DNA of 64,000 bases. Origin: Marinobacter nanhaiticus D15-8W. GTDB lineage: Bacteria > Pseudomonadota > Gammaproteobacteria > Pseudomonadales > Oleiphilaceae. The position numbers were made by a program, and so were the translations under genes. The stretch covers positions 4,526,001-4,590,000 of the forward strand of contig NZ_AP028878.1 of the NCBI RefSeq assembly GCF_036511935.1, in the 5' to 3' direction. Of the stretch, positions 44,325 through 51,271 are shown one piece after another. Positions within the stretch are counted from its first letter, which is position 1, and each line of letters starts with the position of its first letter. The notes under the pieces were generated by a model that was not told the origin of the DNA, ran no database searches, and saw only the letters and a program-made list of their open reading frames with translations.

Positions 44325-44466
44325 GCCCGGGGTCAGGTCTTGCGAAGCCCGGGGTCAGGTCTTGCGTTTTGCCCCTGCCACACAGATAGCAAAAGGCAAG
44401 ACCTGACCCTGTTATTTTATGTTCAGATAGCAAAAGGCAAGACCTGACCCTGTTATTTTATGTTGA
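44325..44466. repeat. GGGTCAGGTCTTGC palindromic repeat with nested duplications
   Basis: The left arm GCCCGGGGTCAGGTCTTGCG is present twice in tandem (from 44325 and 44347). The right arm CAGATAGCAAAAGGCAAGAC plus CTGACCCTGTTATTTTATGT is also present twice (from about 44392 and 44424). The 14-base GGGTCAGGTCTTGC arm pairs perfectly with GCAAGACCTGACCC. Confidence 0.75.
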
Positions 44467-44508
44467 CCAGTCCGCAGCCGCCAATCCCCTACCCCGCAGG
44501 CACTAGCG
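44463..44508. repeat. Partial dispersed repeat (ACCCCGCAG part)
   Basis: TTGACCAGTCCGCAGCCGCC plus AATCCCCTACCCCGCAGGCA matches the right half of the elements at 32479 and 37911. It abuts the palindromic repeat at 44325-44466, so the two families are joined here. Confidence 0.65.
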
Positions 44509-44668
44509 CCAGCCTCGTCGCTGCGCTAAGCACAGAAAACCGGGCCCCATTAGCCAGCCGGCATCAAGGCTGTCGACAAACTTGGCCCTGTTTCTGTTAG
44601 CAAAGTTATCGCACTTTCCGAGCTTGGCTTTCCAAGCGTGCGTAGTCCTATGCGGGAGCATGAAAAAC

Positions 44669-44695
44669 CGGGTCAGATCGAACTAGTTTTCACAC
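44669..44695. repeat. Diverged TCAGATCGAACTAGTTTT repeat
   Basis: CCGGGTCAGATCGAACTAGT then TTTCACACC. One-base variants of the TCAGATCGAATTAATTTT core. No right-hand part follows. Confidence 0.5.
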
Positions 44696-44816
44696 CTCTA
44701 GTCGAAGTGCACAAGTTCGGGTAGACGCAGGGAACCGACCGAGGCGTGTATATTAGTCCGGTGGCGGGCTAAGCCGCTGCCTGGAAGTATCACCGGCAGG
44801 AGCGAGAGAAAAAACC

Positions 44817-45497
44817 ATGGATCCCTCTATCCCTAGAACAGGAACCCATATGCCGCAGTGGGTGGTGCATTACGCGAACGCCTGTGGGCAGCTGGATGGC
44901 TGGACCGAACGCGTAAGTGAAGCCATATCGGAAGCGCGTTATCGCGCGGAGCAGGTATTGGCTCCAATTAGCCTGGATGTGGTAGTCCAGGTCTGGCCTG
45001 GGCAGGTCATCGATTGCATGGGCTTCGTGGGATATGCGCCAACGGGCACCATGATGCAGCTCACGCTCGACCCCGGTAACGCTAACTTCGATAGCAACAT
45101 GGGCGAACCGTTCGAACGCATGGTGGCACATGAACTCCACCATGTAATGCGCTGGCGAGGTCCGGGATACGGGCAAACCTTAGGTGAGGCCTTGGTATCC
45201 GAGGGATTGGCGGGCCATTTTTGCAGACTTCTCTATGGCTCAGCGCCTGAACCATGGGAATCGGCCTTAAGCGGGAACGAACTGATCGATTGTGCAATGC
45301 GGGCGAAAGAACGGTGGTCCGAGCACGCCTACCGGCACGGGGAATGGTTCTTTGGCCAAGGCCCTCTCCCACGTTGGGCCGGCTATAGCCTTGGGTACGC
45401 CCTCGTCGAGCGGCACCTAAAGCAACATACAGGAGAAGATGCGGCATCCCTGGTGCATGAGCCCGCTGCAAGTTTTTACGTCCATTTACCGGATTGA
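44817..45497 (+). CDS. DUF2268-type zinc-dependent peptidase
   Basis: This 226-residue cytoplasmic protein has the zinc motif His105-Glu106-Leu-His-His109 (AHELHHVMRW) and a third-ligand candidate Glu in LVSEGLAGHF. It resembles the DUF2268 predicted Zn-protease family. A later start at 44850 (MPQWVVHYANAC) is possible since the conserved part begins there. It is followed by the AraC regulator and the repeat-peptide operon, which makes a role in peptide processing conceivable but unproven. Confidence 0.75.
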   Translation: MDPSIPRTGTHMPQWVVHYANACGQLDGWTERVSEAISEARYRAEQVLAPISLDVVVQVWPGQVIDCMGFVGYAPTGTMMQLTLDPGNANFDSNMGEPFERMVAHELHHVMRWRGPGYGQTLGEALVSEGLAGHFCRLLYGSAPEPWESALSGNELIDCAMRAKERWSEHAYRHGEWFFGQGPLPRWAGYSLGYALVERHLKQHTGEDAASLVHEPAASFYVHLPD

Positions 45498-45720
45498 CTT
45501 GTCGGGGGCAGTTGCTGAGCGGCGAGAGCTATTTTGAAACGGCCAGCAGAGAATCAAGAACTCGGAACACATTAACGTTGATCCGGTCACAGGCAGAGTT
45601 ATTCTAGGTCTATGCGATAGCCAGACAGAGGAAGGCACGTCTTATAACGCAACGTGGGACGTTAAACCTTCTTCTGGAAACGAAGAAGCTACGGATTTGA
45701 TTTGAAACCGGAACGATCAA

Positions 45721-46524
45721 ATGAAGTACAAGAAGGACTGGACCAAGGTTTCATACCCAACCACAAAGACTGAAAGAATGGAGGCTTTCTTTTCCGGTTA
45801 TGGGTTTTCGCCCCACAGACATGACACGTACGCCCTGGGAATTACCCTCCATGGTGTGCATAGTTTTAGCTACCAGAAATCCATGCGTCATAGCATGCCG
45901 GGCAATGCGGTCATCATACATCCAGATGAATTGCACGACGGAGAAGCCGGCACTGACGAGGGATTTCACTACAAGATCCTCTACATTCCACCAGAGCTCA
46001 TTCAGCAAATACTGGGTGGCAAGCCGCTACCGTTTATCCCGGGTGGAATATCCTCCGATCAGCGCATCGTCTCCGCTATATCCAATATGCTGACCAACCT
46101 TGAGTGTCAGTTGGACAGCCTGGAAGAGGATGATGGCATCTTCGATATCGCGCAGGCTCTCAACGATGTAGCCGGGAACAAGAAACAACGTAAAAAACTC
46201 AACTACAAAGCCGCCGAAACCGCTCGACAGTTCTTGCTGGACGCCTCAAACGAGGTGGTTACCATGGATCGTCTGGAACAAATCTCCGAAACAGATCGCT
46301 GGAGTCTCTCCCGGGACTTCCGTGCCTTGTTTGGAACAAGTCCCTATCGCTATCTGACCCTCCGGCGCCTGGATAGAGCCAAGAATTTGATCAATGCGGG
46401 AATGACGTTGGCGGACGTCGCCGCCGCCTGCGGGTTTACCGATCAGAGTCACATGACGCGCCATTTCTCTAAAGCTTATGGGCTGCCCCCCGGAAAGTGG
46501 GTGGATCTCATGCTTCGCAACTAG
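45721..46524 (+). CDS. AraC-family regulator beside repeat-peptide operon
   Basis: This 267-residue protein has an N-terminal AraC-binding cupin (SPHRHDTYALGITLHGVHSF, PGNAVIIHPDELHDGEAG) and a C-terminal AraC DNA-binding domain (VTMDRLEQISETDRWSLSRDF, TLADVAAACGFTDQSHMTRHF). Similar regulators sit beside AzlCD-type amino-acid exporters. Its position, same strand and 186 bases before the peptide gene, makes it the likely activator of that operon. Confidence 0.87.
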   Translation: MKYKKDWTKVSYPTTKTERMEAFFSGYGFSPHRHDTYALGITLHGVHSFSYQKSMRHSMPGNAVIIHPDELHDGEAGTDEGFHYKILYIPPELIQQILGGKPLPFIPGGISSDQRIVSAISNMLTNLECQLDSLEEDDGIFDIAQALNDVAGNKKQRKKLNYKAAETARQFLLDASNEVVTMDRLEQISETDRWSLSRDFRALFGTSPYRYLTLRRLDRAKNLINAGMTLADVAAACGFTDQSHMTRHFSKAYGLPPGKWVDLMLRN

Positions 46525-46577
46525 CCCCAAACCTGCACGATCATACAAGACCCCCTTCTGCCTCCATCAATAAAATG

Positions 46578-46605
46578 ACTCGGGACTCCGGAAAAGAGCC
46601 CGAGT
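46578..46605 (+). terminator. Possible terminator of the AraC gene
   Basis: ACTCGGG (46578-46584) pairs with CCCGAGT (46599-46605) across 14 bases, 53 bases after the AraC stop. The following GTATTGTTG is only moderately T-rich, so the call is tentative. It would isolate the peptide operon from the regulator. Confidence 0.45.
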
Positions 46606-46710
46606 GTATTGTTGCTCACCCGGTTGAATCTAGAAGAGTCATGACGAGGCTTTCTGTCTTTTCAATGAGGCGAAGGCTCCCTACTCAAAAGCACTCTATA
46701 AGGACGTGTT

Positions 46711-46902
46711 ATGAAAGTTGACAGCAAAATCAAGCCGGTTGCTGGAACCGTTGGCGGAACTGTCGGAGGGACCGTTGGTGGCACTGTTGGCGGGACTGTT
46801 GGCGGCACGGTCGGTGGAACCGTGGGCGGTACAGTCGGCGGGACCGTTGGCGGCACACTCGGTCTGGAAGGTGTGCAGTTAGCCACTCGTTTGACCAAGT
46901 AG
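46711..46902 (+). CDS. GTVG-repeat peptide, candidate RiPP precursor (63 aa)
   Basis: The peptide is MKVDSKIKPVA, then nine consecutive Gly-Thr-Val-Gly units, one Gly-Thr-Leu-Gly, and LEGVQLATRLTK. It has no Cys, Trp, Tyr, Phe or His, so the repeated core offers only Gly, Thr and Val side chains. AAGGA lies 6 bases upstream. The ten repeat units use different synonymous codons, which indicates selection on the amino-acid repeat. The next gene is a radical SAM/SPASM enzyme. This layout fits a ribosomally made, post-translationally modified peptide precursor; the alternative is a structural glycine-zipper protein. Confidence 0.85.
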   Translation: MKVDSKIKPVAGTVGGTVGGTVGGTVGGTVGGTVGGTVGGTVGGTVGGTLGLEGVQLATRLTK

Positions 46903-46908
46903 CTTGCC

Positions 46909-46931
46909 CGGCCACCCCAAAAGGGTGGCCG
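46909..46931 (+). promoter_or_regulatory. Hairpin between peptide gene and radical SAM gene
   Basis: CGGCCACCC (46909-46917) pairs perfectly with GGGTGGCCG (46923-46931) across the 5-base loop CAAAA, 6 bases after the peptide stop. No T-run follows, so partial termination or mRNA stabilisation is more likely than full stop. Such an element would give more peptide than enzyme. Confidence 0.65.
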
Positions 46932-46961
46932 TTGATACACCGAAAGAACGAGGGCTGCTTT

Positions 46962-48464
46962 GTGATAGGTGCGGTAGAAAAAAGAACGTTCACTTTATCG
47001 AAAGACATTATCCAACAGCGGGTTGGGACGCGAACAGCAACCTACCACCGCCTTTTGGGTGGCCTGTTCTTCCTGGATGATGCTGGCCAAGAGGTTCTGC
47101 AAACCTTCAAGCAGGATAGGGATGTGCCGGACTCTGTTTTGCAGGGCCAGGCTAAAGATCGAAAAGAAGAGCTGATCCAGCAATTTATTGCGAGGCGCGT
47201 ATTGGTAGAAAGCCCGACGCCAGGAGTACAGCGCTCAACGCCGGAAATAGAGAAAAAAGTAAATATCATCCAGCTCGTTTTGGCCAACGCCTGCAACTTT
47301 GGCTGCACGTACTGCTTTGAAGGCGTCCAGGGCAAAGAGATGTCGGTTGAGGACGAGTTCAATAAGGTCGAAGAGTCTCGAATCATCGCGAAGGACAGTA
47401 TCAAGGTAAACATCGAAGACTCGATGTATGCCTCCAAAGAGCGATTCGAACACCAGTACAGCCCCCAGAATCGTTCAATGAAACCGGAAGACGGTATTGC
47501 TTACGTGAGATCGGCTTTAAAAGTTGCGCGTTCGGAAGGTGTCCGCGAGGTCATGATCCAGTTTTTTGGGGGTGAACCCTTGCTGAACTGGCGCACCATC
47601 AATGCGGTTTTGGAGCATTTCGGCCGCGGTGAAAAGGACGACATGGTCATCCACTACTCGACGGTAACCAATGGTTCCTTGATCACCGATGAGGTCGCCA
47701 AGACTTTCGGCTACTACGAAGTAGCCGTCTGCGTCAGCGTGGACTCGCCGAATAGCCCTAGCCGCCCGCTTAAAAATGGCGATGACAGCATGCCAGTCGT
47801 CATGAAAGGACTAAGAAAACTCCAGCAACACAACAATAGGGTTGCCCTTAATGCGGCGCTGACGTCAGCCACATGGGACGACTTTAACGAGGGAATAGTC
47901 GATTTGGCCGTTGAGGTTGGCGCCAAGGAAATTGGCGTCGTCGTGGACTTCGATCCCACGTTTTATTCCGAGTACGGTGCTGGAAATATCGTCGATCGAC
48001 TATGGCAGGTCGTGCAGTACGGTCGTGAGAAAGGCGTGGTTTTGACGGGCTATTGGCACCAGATATTCCAGGTCATGCTGGGCTTCGACACGGTCAGTCA
48101 CCGCGGGTTCAAAAACTGCTCTGCCAAGGGGGCTCAGTTCAGCATCGAGCCCAACGGGTCCGTCTTCTCCTGTAAGGCAGGTTCGACCTTGCTGGGAGAC
48201 ATCCGCGACGAAACCAAAATCCTCAACGAAGAACCCTACCTGGAACATGCGAAGTTACGAAGGGAGAATCCAGCGTTCTGCAACGGCTGTGAAATTGAAG
48301 GGTTCTGCGGTGGACTTTGCCTGGGTCCTCTTGAAAAGAAGTTCGGTTCAGTAGAGGCGGTAGAAGAATCGGCCTGTGATTTCTACCGAGGCATCACCCG
48401 AAAGCACATCGAAGCGATACAGCCATACGAAGTGGCCACTTTTGATCTCGACCCCACCACATGA
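46962..48464 (+). CDS. Radical SAM/SPASM peptide-modifying enzyme
   Basis: This 500-residue enzyme has an N-terminal segment (about residues 1-95) resembling a PqqD-like peptide-recognition domain (GGLFFLDDAGQEVLQTF), then the radical SAM motif CNFGCTYC (Cys111, Cys115, Cys118), GGEP in FFGGEPLLNW and a C-terminal SPASM domain with the full pattern: CNGCEIEGFCGGLC is Cys-x2-Cys-x5-Cys-x3-Cys, plus earlier CSAKGAQFSIEPNGSVFSC and a final ESACDF. It should bind three Fe-S clusters or two. The GTG at 46962 after ACGAGGG is preferred; the TTG at 46932 lies in the hairpin. The stop overlaps the next frame. Confidence 0.9.
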   Translation: MIGAVEKRTFTLSKDIIQQRVGTRTATYHRLLGGLFFLDDAGQEVLQTFKQDRDVPDSVLQGQAKDRKEELIQQFIARRVLVESPTPGVQRSTPEIEKKVNIIQLVLANACNFGCTYCFEGVQGKEMSVEDEFNKVEESRIIAKDSIKVNIEDSMYASKERFEHQYSPQNRSMKPEDGIAYVRSALKVARSEGVREVMIQFFGGEPLLNWRTINAVLEHFGRGEKDDMVIHYSTVTNGSLITDEVAKTFGYYEVAVCVSVDSPNSPSRPLKNGDDSMPVVMKGLRKLQQHNNRVALNAALTSATWDDFNEGIVDLAVEVGAKEIGVVVDFDPTFYSEYGAGNIVDRLWQVVQYGREKGVVLTGYWHQIFQVMLGFDTVSHRGFKNCSAKGAQFSIEPNGSVFSCKAGSTLLGDIRDETKILNEEPYLEHAKLRRENPAFCNGCEIEGFCGGLCLGPLEKKFGSVEAVEESACDFYRGITRKHIEAIQPYEVATFDLDPTT

Positions 48465-48475
48465 AGGATAACGAT

Positions 48476-49204
48476 ATGAACGCTAGCGCCGAACGAATCT
48501 CCTTCGAAAGCAGTGCCAACAAGGACTACCTGGACAACGGATACTGCGTGATCGATATGCCCGAAATGCCCCAGAGCCTCTTGAATTCATTCGACTATAT
48601 GCCACGAGACACACACAGCCCGGGCAGGCTCCGGGAGATCCGCTTGACCCAATACATCGGCTATTGGGAAGAAGGCGAGTGGTTTTTCGCCACGCTCCCA
48701 CCGAGAAAGTATGTGCAATCTGCCGACTATATAAGGCTGGCTGAGGCCGGTGGCGTACCCAGGCATCGCGAACAGATTATCGGCGATCCAACACCGCTGA
48801 TTGCAGCGGTATTGGATCAGTTGCCCGTTCAGCTTGATGACATGTTCCAGATCAACGTCAACCAGATCCGGGTCATCGCGAACAAGGACTACAAGGGCAT
48901 TACGGTACCGGAGGGCCCCCATAGAGATGGCCATGAGTTCAGCGTTATCGCCGTAGCAAAGCGGCACAACGTTCGCGGAGGAGAGACCCAGGTTATCGAT
49001 CCAAAAACCCGGGAAATTCTATTCCGGACCACCTTGGCTGAAAACCAGGCCATCCTGATTGATGACGAACGTTACATCCACTACGCAACGAACATCGAGC
49101 CCGAGGAAGGCGATATGGGTTACCGGGATATATGGGTGATCGAAATCAACCGCTGGCACAACCGGGCATACGGACCTGCCCATGAACGGGCGTCCCTGGC
49201 CTGA
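48476..49204 (+). CDS. Fe(II)/2-oxoglutarate dioxygenase (PF10014-like)
   Basis: This 242-residue protein shows the facial triad His149-x-Asp151 (PEGPHRDGHEF) and His202 (RYIHYATNI), followed by an Arg region (GYRDIWVIEINRW). It resembles the 2OG-Fe dioxygenases that include L-isoleucine hydroxylase, which act on free aliphatic amino acids. The ATG at 48476 has AAGGA 7 bases upstream; the ATG at 48461 overlaps the radical SAM stop but has no such site. Here it may hydroxylate Val or Thr in the repeat peptide, or the released amino acid. Confidence 0.83.
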   Translation: MNASAERISFESSANKDYLDNGYCVIDMPEMPQSLLNSFDYMPRDTHSPGRLREIRLTQYIGYWEEGEWFFATLPPRKYVQSADYIRLAEAGGVPRHREQIIGDPTPLIAAVLDQLPVQLDDMFQINVNQIRVIANKDYKGITVPEGPHRDGHEFSVIAVAKRHNVRGGETQVIDPKTREILFRTTLAENQAILIDDERYIHYATNIEPEEGDMGYRDIWVIEINRWHNRAYGPAHERASLA

Positions 49205-49207
49205 CCT

Positions 49208-49939
49208 ATGAGCGACTCTCCAGCTTTTGAAATAGCGGCAGATCAAGAACGAGGAAAGGTGTCGTCTATCAGGCGGCCTTTCCTCAGGGTTCTCCCGTCT
49301 GCTATAGCGATTATCCCTGTGAGCATGCTTTTCGGTGTGCTGGCGCACCGGGCAGACTGGAGCATGCTCGAAATTCTGGCCGCCGGATTCCTGGGCTTCA
49401 CAGGTAGCGGCCAGTTCGCGTTGCTGCCTTTGGCAGAGGTCAATGCCAGCTTCCTGACAATGCTGGTTATCTGCGCGTCTATAAATAGTCGTTACTTTCC
49501 AATTGCGTTCACGACAACAAGAAGGTTGCCGAAGACGATTTTCCCAAGAATGTTTGCTTCACACATGCTTGGTGATGAAGCGTACGCAACCGAGAGAAAC
49601 GATGATACCGCCAAAGACACCTTCATCATCCGGCTCACCATATTCTCATTCTGGATAATAGCGGGTGTGATAGGCGCCCTGGTTGCTAAAGCCATTCCCA
49701 GCGCTTGGCTAAGTACCGATATACACCTGGGATTCCCGGCAAGCGTTGTGCTCGTGTACCTTTCGGTCTCTCAAATAAAGGTGCGAATAACCGATATTTA
49801 TCATGCGAAGTCGGCGATGGTGGTTACCTGCTTCTTATTGGCGGCCACCTTTTACTGGCTTTTAGGCCCCACCTATTTCTGGATTCCAAGCGTCGCCGTG
49901 ACCGCCGTCGTATTGGACAAATGGAAAAAGCATGAATGA
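49208..49939 (+). CDS. azlC: AzlC-family branched-chain amino-acid exporter, large subunit
   Basis: This 243-residue membrane protein carries the AzlC signature FGVLAHRADWSMLEILAAGFLGFTGSGQF (split across helices 1-2) and SINSRYFPIAFTTTRRLP. AzlC with AzlD exports branched-chain amino acids or analogues. It begins three bases after the dioxygenase stop and overlaps azlD by eight bases, so it belongs to the repeat-peptide operon. Confidence 0.9.
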   Translation: MSDSPAFEIAADQERGKVSSIRRPFLRVLPSAIAIIPVSMLFGVLAHRADWSMLEILAAGFLGFTGSGQFALLPLAEVNASFLTMLVICASINSRYFPIAFTTTRRLPKTIFPRMFASHMLGDEAYATERNDDTAKDTFIIRLTIFSFWIIAGVIGALVAKAIPSAWLSTDIHLGFPASVVLVYLSVSQIKVRITDIYHAKSAMVVTCFLLAATFYWLLGPTYFWIPSVAVTAVVLDKWKKHE

Positions 49940-50237
49940 AGGTATAATTGGCGCCATTGCGGCCCTTTTCTTTACGAGCCTACTGGTCCGGGTACTTCCG
50001 GTCGTCTATGACTTCCAGTTTCCCGAAAGCCTCGTGAAATGGATGGAAACCATCCTTCCTTCTGCTGTTTTCCTGAACTTCATTACCTATATTTTTTTAC
50101 AGGAAGCGCAGATCTCGCTGTTGGCTACAACGGCGGCGCTAGGCGTCACAGCTATCCTCGCCTATTTAAGTATTGGCGGACTCTTTATGGGCGTTCTGGG
50201 AGGCTGTCTGACTTACTACTTGTTGACGACCTTTTGA
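49932..50237 (+). CDS. azlD: AzlD-family exporter small subunit
   Basis: This 101-residue protein with about four hydrophobic segments (IGAIAALFFTSLLVRVLPVVYD, VKWMETILPSAVFLNFITYIF, ISLLATTAALGVTAILAYL and MGVLGGCLTYYLLTTF) matches AzlD. It completes the exporter and is the last gene of the operon. Confidence 0.85.
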   Translation: MNEGIIGAIAALFFTSLLVRVLPVVYDFQFPESLVKWMETILPSAVFLNFITYIFLQEAQISLLATTAALGVTAILAYLSIGGLFMGVLGGCLTYYLLTTF

Positions 50238-50263
50238 TTGTTGAGAGCCTGTTGAGAGCCTTG

Positions 50264-50293
50264 AGGGTCAGATCGAATTAATTTTGATCAGCC
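50264..50293. repeat. Dispersed TCAGATCGAATTAATTTT repeat
   Basis: GAGGGTCAGATCGAATTAAT then TTTGATCAGCC, directly after the azlD gene. It is a short copy without the ACCCCGCAG part, and marks the right boundary of the peptide operon. Confidence 0.65.
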
Positions 50294-50422
50294 AAGGTCG
50301 CTCAAGGAATCGTCCGCGCTTTTTAGGGGTTCGCGCAATTTCCGGGGCTAGGACTTTTCGGAGCAGCACTTTTCGGGTTAGTTCAGTTCCGATTTATTTT
50401 TTGCTGTGAGACGATCAGCTGA

Positions 50423-50740
50423 ATGACAGTGAAAGTGAAAACCCGCATCCTCTTGCAGTCGAAACGGCTGAATATCTACCTCGTTCGCTACCCCGAGGGT
50501 CATCGTGTGCGGCGCCATCTGGACATGGTGTCGGAAGGCTGCCTATATAAGCTCAACTGCGTTCTGGTAAAACCCAAAGTCGGTGGCGAATTTATCTGTG
50601 ACAAGAACCTGTTCAATCTGGCCAACCGGCTGATTCTGTTTCGACCGGATCTGCACCAGCACGAGGTCTCGCGGATTGAACAGGGTAGCCGCTGGTTGCT
50701 GAGTTTCGCTTTCAACCGTTCCGCCCGCGAGTGTCTCTGA
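50423..50740 (+). CDS. Minimal 2-oxoglutarate/Fe(II) oxygenase-like protein
   Basis: This 105-residue protein is about half the usual length yet keeps the key elements: HLD (His-x-Asp) in VRRHLDMVSEG, the second His in LHQHEVSRIEQGSRW with the downstream Arg, and a final LLSFAFNRS beta strand. This matches the C-terminal core of prolyl-hydroxylase-like oxygenases. The N-terminal part seems to be missing, so it may be a true minimal cupin or a remnant. ATG 50423 lies in a stretch of weak ribosome binding site. Confidence 0.6.
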   Translation: MTVKVKTRILLQSKRLNIYLVRYPEGHRVRRHLDMVSEGCLYKLNCVLVKPKVGGEFICDKNLFNLANRLILFRPDLHQHEVSRIEQGSRWLLSFAFNRSARECL

Positions 50741-50838
50741 CACCTCGGGAAAAGCGAACGATAAACTCCAAAAACCTTGATTCTCTTTGTCCTCTCGAAC
50801 CCTGAAGATGGGGCTATCACAACCAAGAGGCCATGCAG

Positions 50839-51240
50839 ATGAAAACAACTCAAAAGCATTTGATCTCGTTTGGACAGCGGCCCACCGAACTGACACTCAT
50901 GCCGGACTTTCGCGTTGTGTGGTGCGAATACCTGGTGGGCGCCAGCGGCATTTATCTATGGCTGGAACAGTCGCCGATCGACCCCGACCATGCCATTACA
51001 GGGCATTTCCTCGTCGCCCGCCCGGGACAGAGCGTGCCCGACGACTACGGCTACGTCGATTCAGCGGTGGATCCTTATGGCTGCCGCGCCCACCTGGTTT
51101 TCCAGCTGCCCCTCGAAGAAAATGTAGAACCCGCCAGCCCACGGTATCCCGTGTTCAGTGAAACGCCTTTGGGCCGCATTCCGAAGCCTGGCCCTCTTAT
51201 GGCCATGCCCGGCATGATGAACCGACCACAAACGGGGTAA
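50839..51240 (+). CDS. Conserved-looking hypothetical protein
   Basis: This 133-residue soluble protein is not recognised. It has alternating beta-type segments (FRVVWCEYLVGASGIYLWLEQ, HAITGHFLVARPGQSVP, CRAHLVFQLPLEEN) and a Pro-rich tail (GRIPKPGPLMAMPGMMN). AAGAGG is 8 bases before the ATG at 50839; an earlier ATG at 50833 is too close. It ends 32 bases before a convergent hydrolase gene. Confidence 0.65.
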   Translation: MKTTQKHLISFGQRPTELTLMPDFRVVWCEYLVGASGIYLWLEQSPIDPDHAITGHFLVARPGQSVPDDYGYVDSAVDPYGCRAHLVFQLPLEENVEPASPRYPVFSETPLGRIPKPGPLMAMPGMMNRPQTG

Positions 51241-51271
51241 AGGAAAGCTTGTGGTCGGCAAGAACGAGGCT

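Larger units (their letters stand above)
44316..44816. other. Repeat-filled intergenic region
   Basis: No gene is seen over 500 bases. The first 190 bases are the palindromic and dispersed repeats listed separately. The rest is non-coding, with another repeat copy at 44669-44695 and possibly the promoter of the peptidase gene (TATTAG-like box near 44750). Confidence 0.55.

Noticed and set aside
46744..46863. The repeated DNA as a possible CRISPR array or satellite
   Set aside because: The 12-base units follow the codon period, have no spacers and differ at silent sites. There are no cas genes.
46662..46940. Minus-strand frame encoding a Thr-Val-Pro-Pro repeat
   Set aside because: It is the complement of the GTVG-repeat gene. 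Its repeat follows mechanically from the plus-strand codons, and the plus frame has the ribosome binding site and the radical SAM neighbour.
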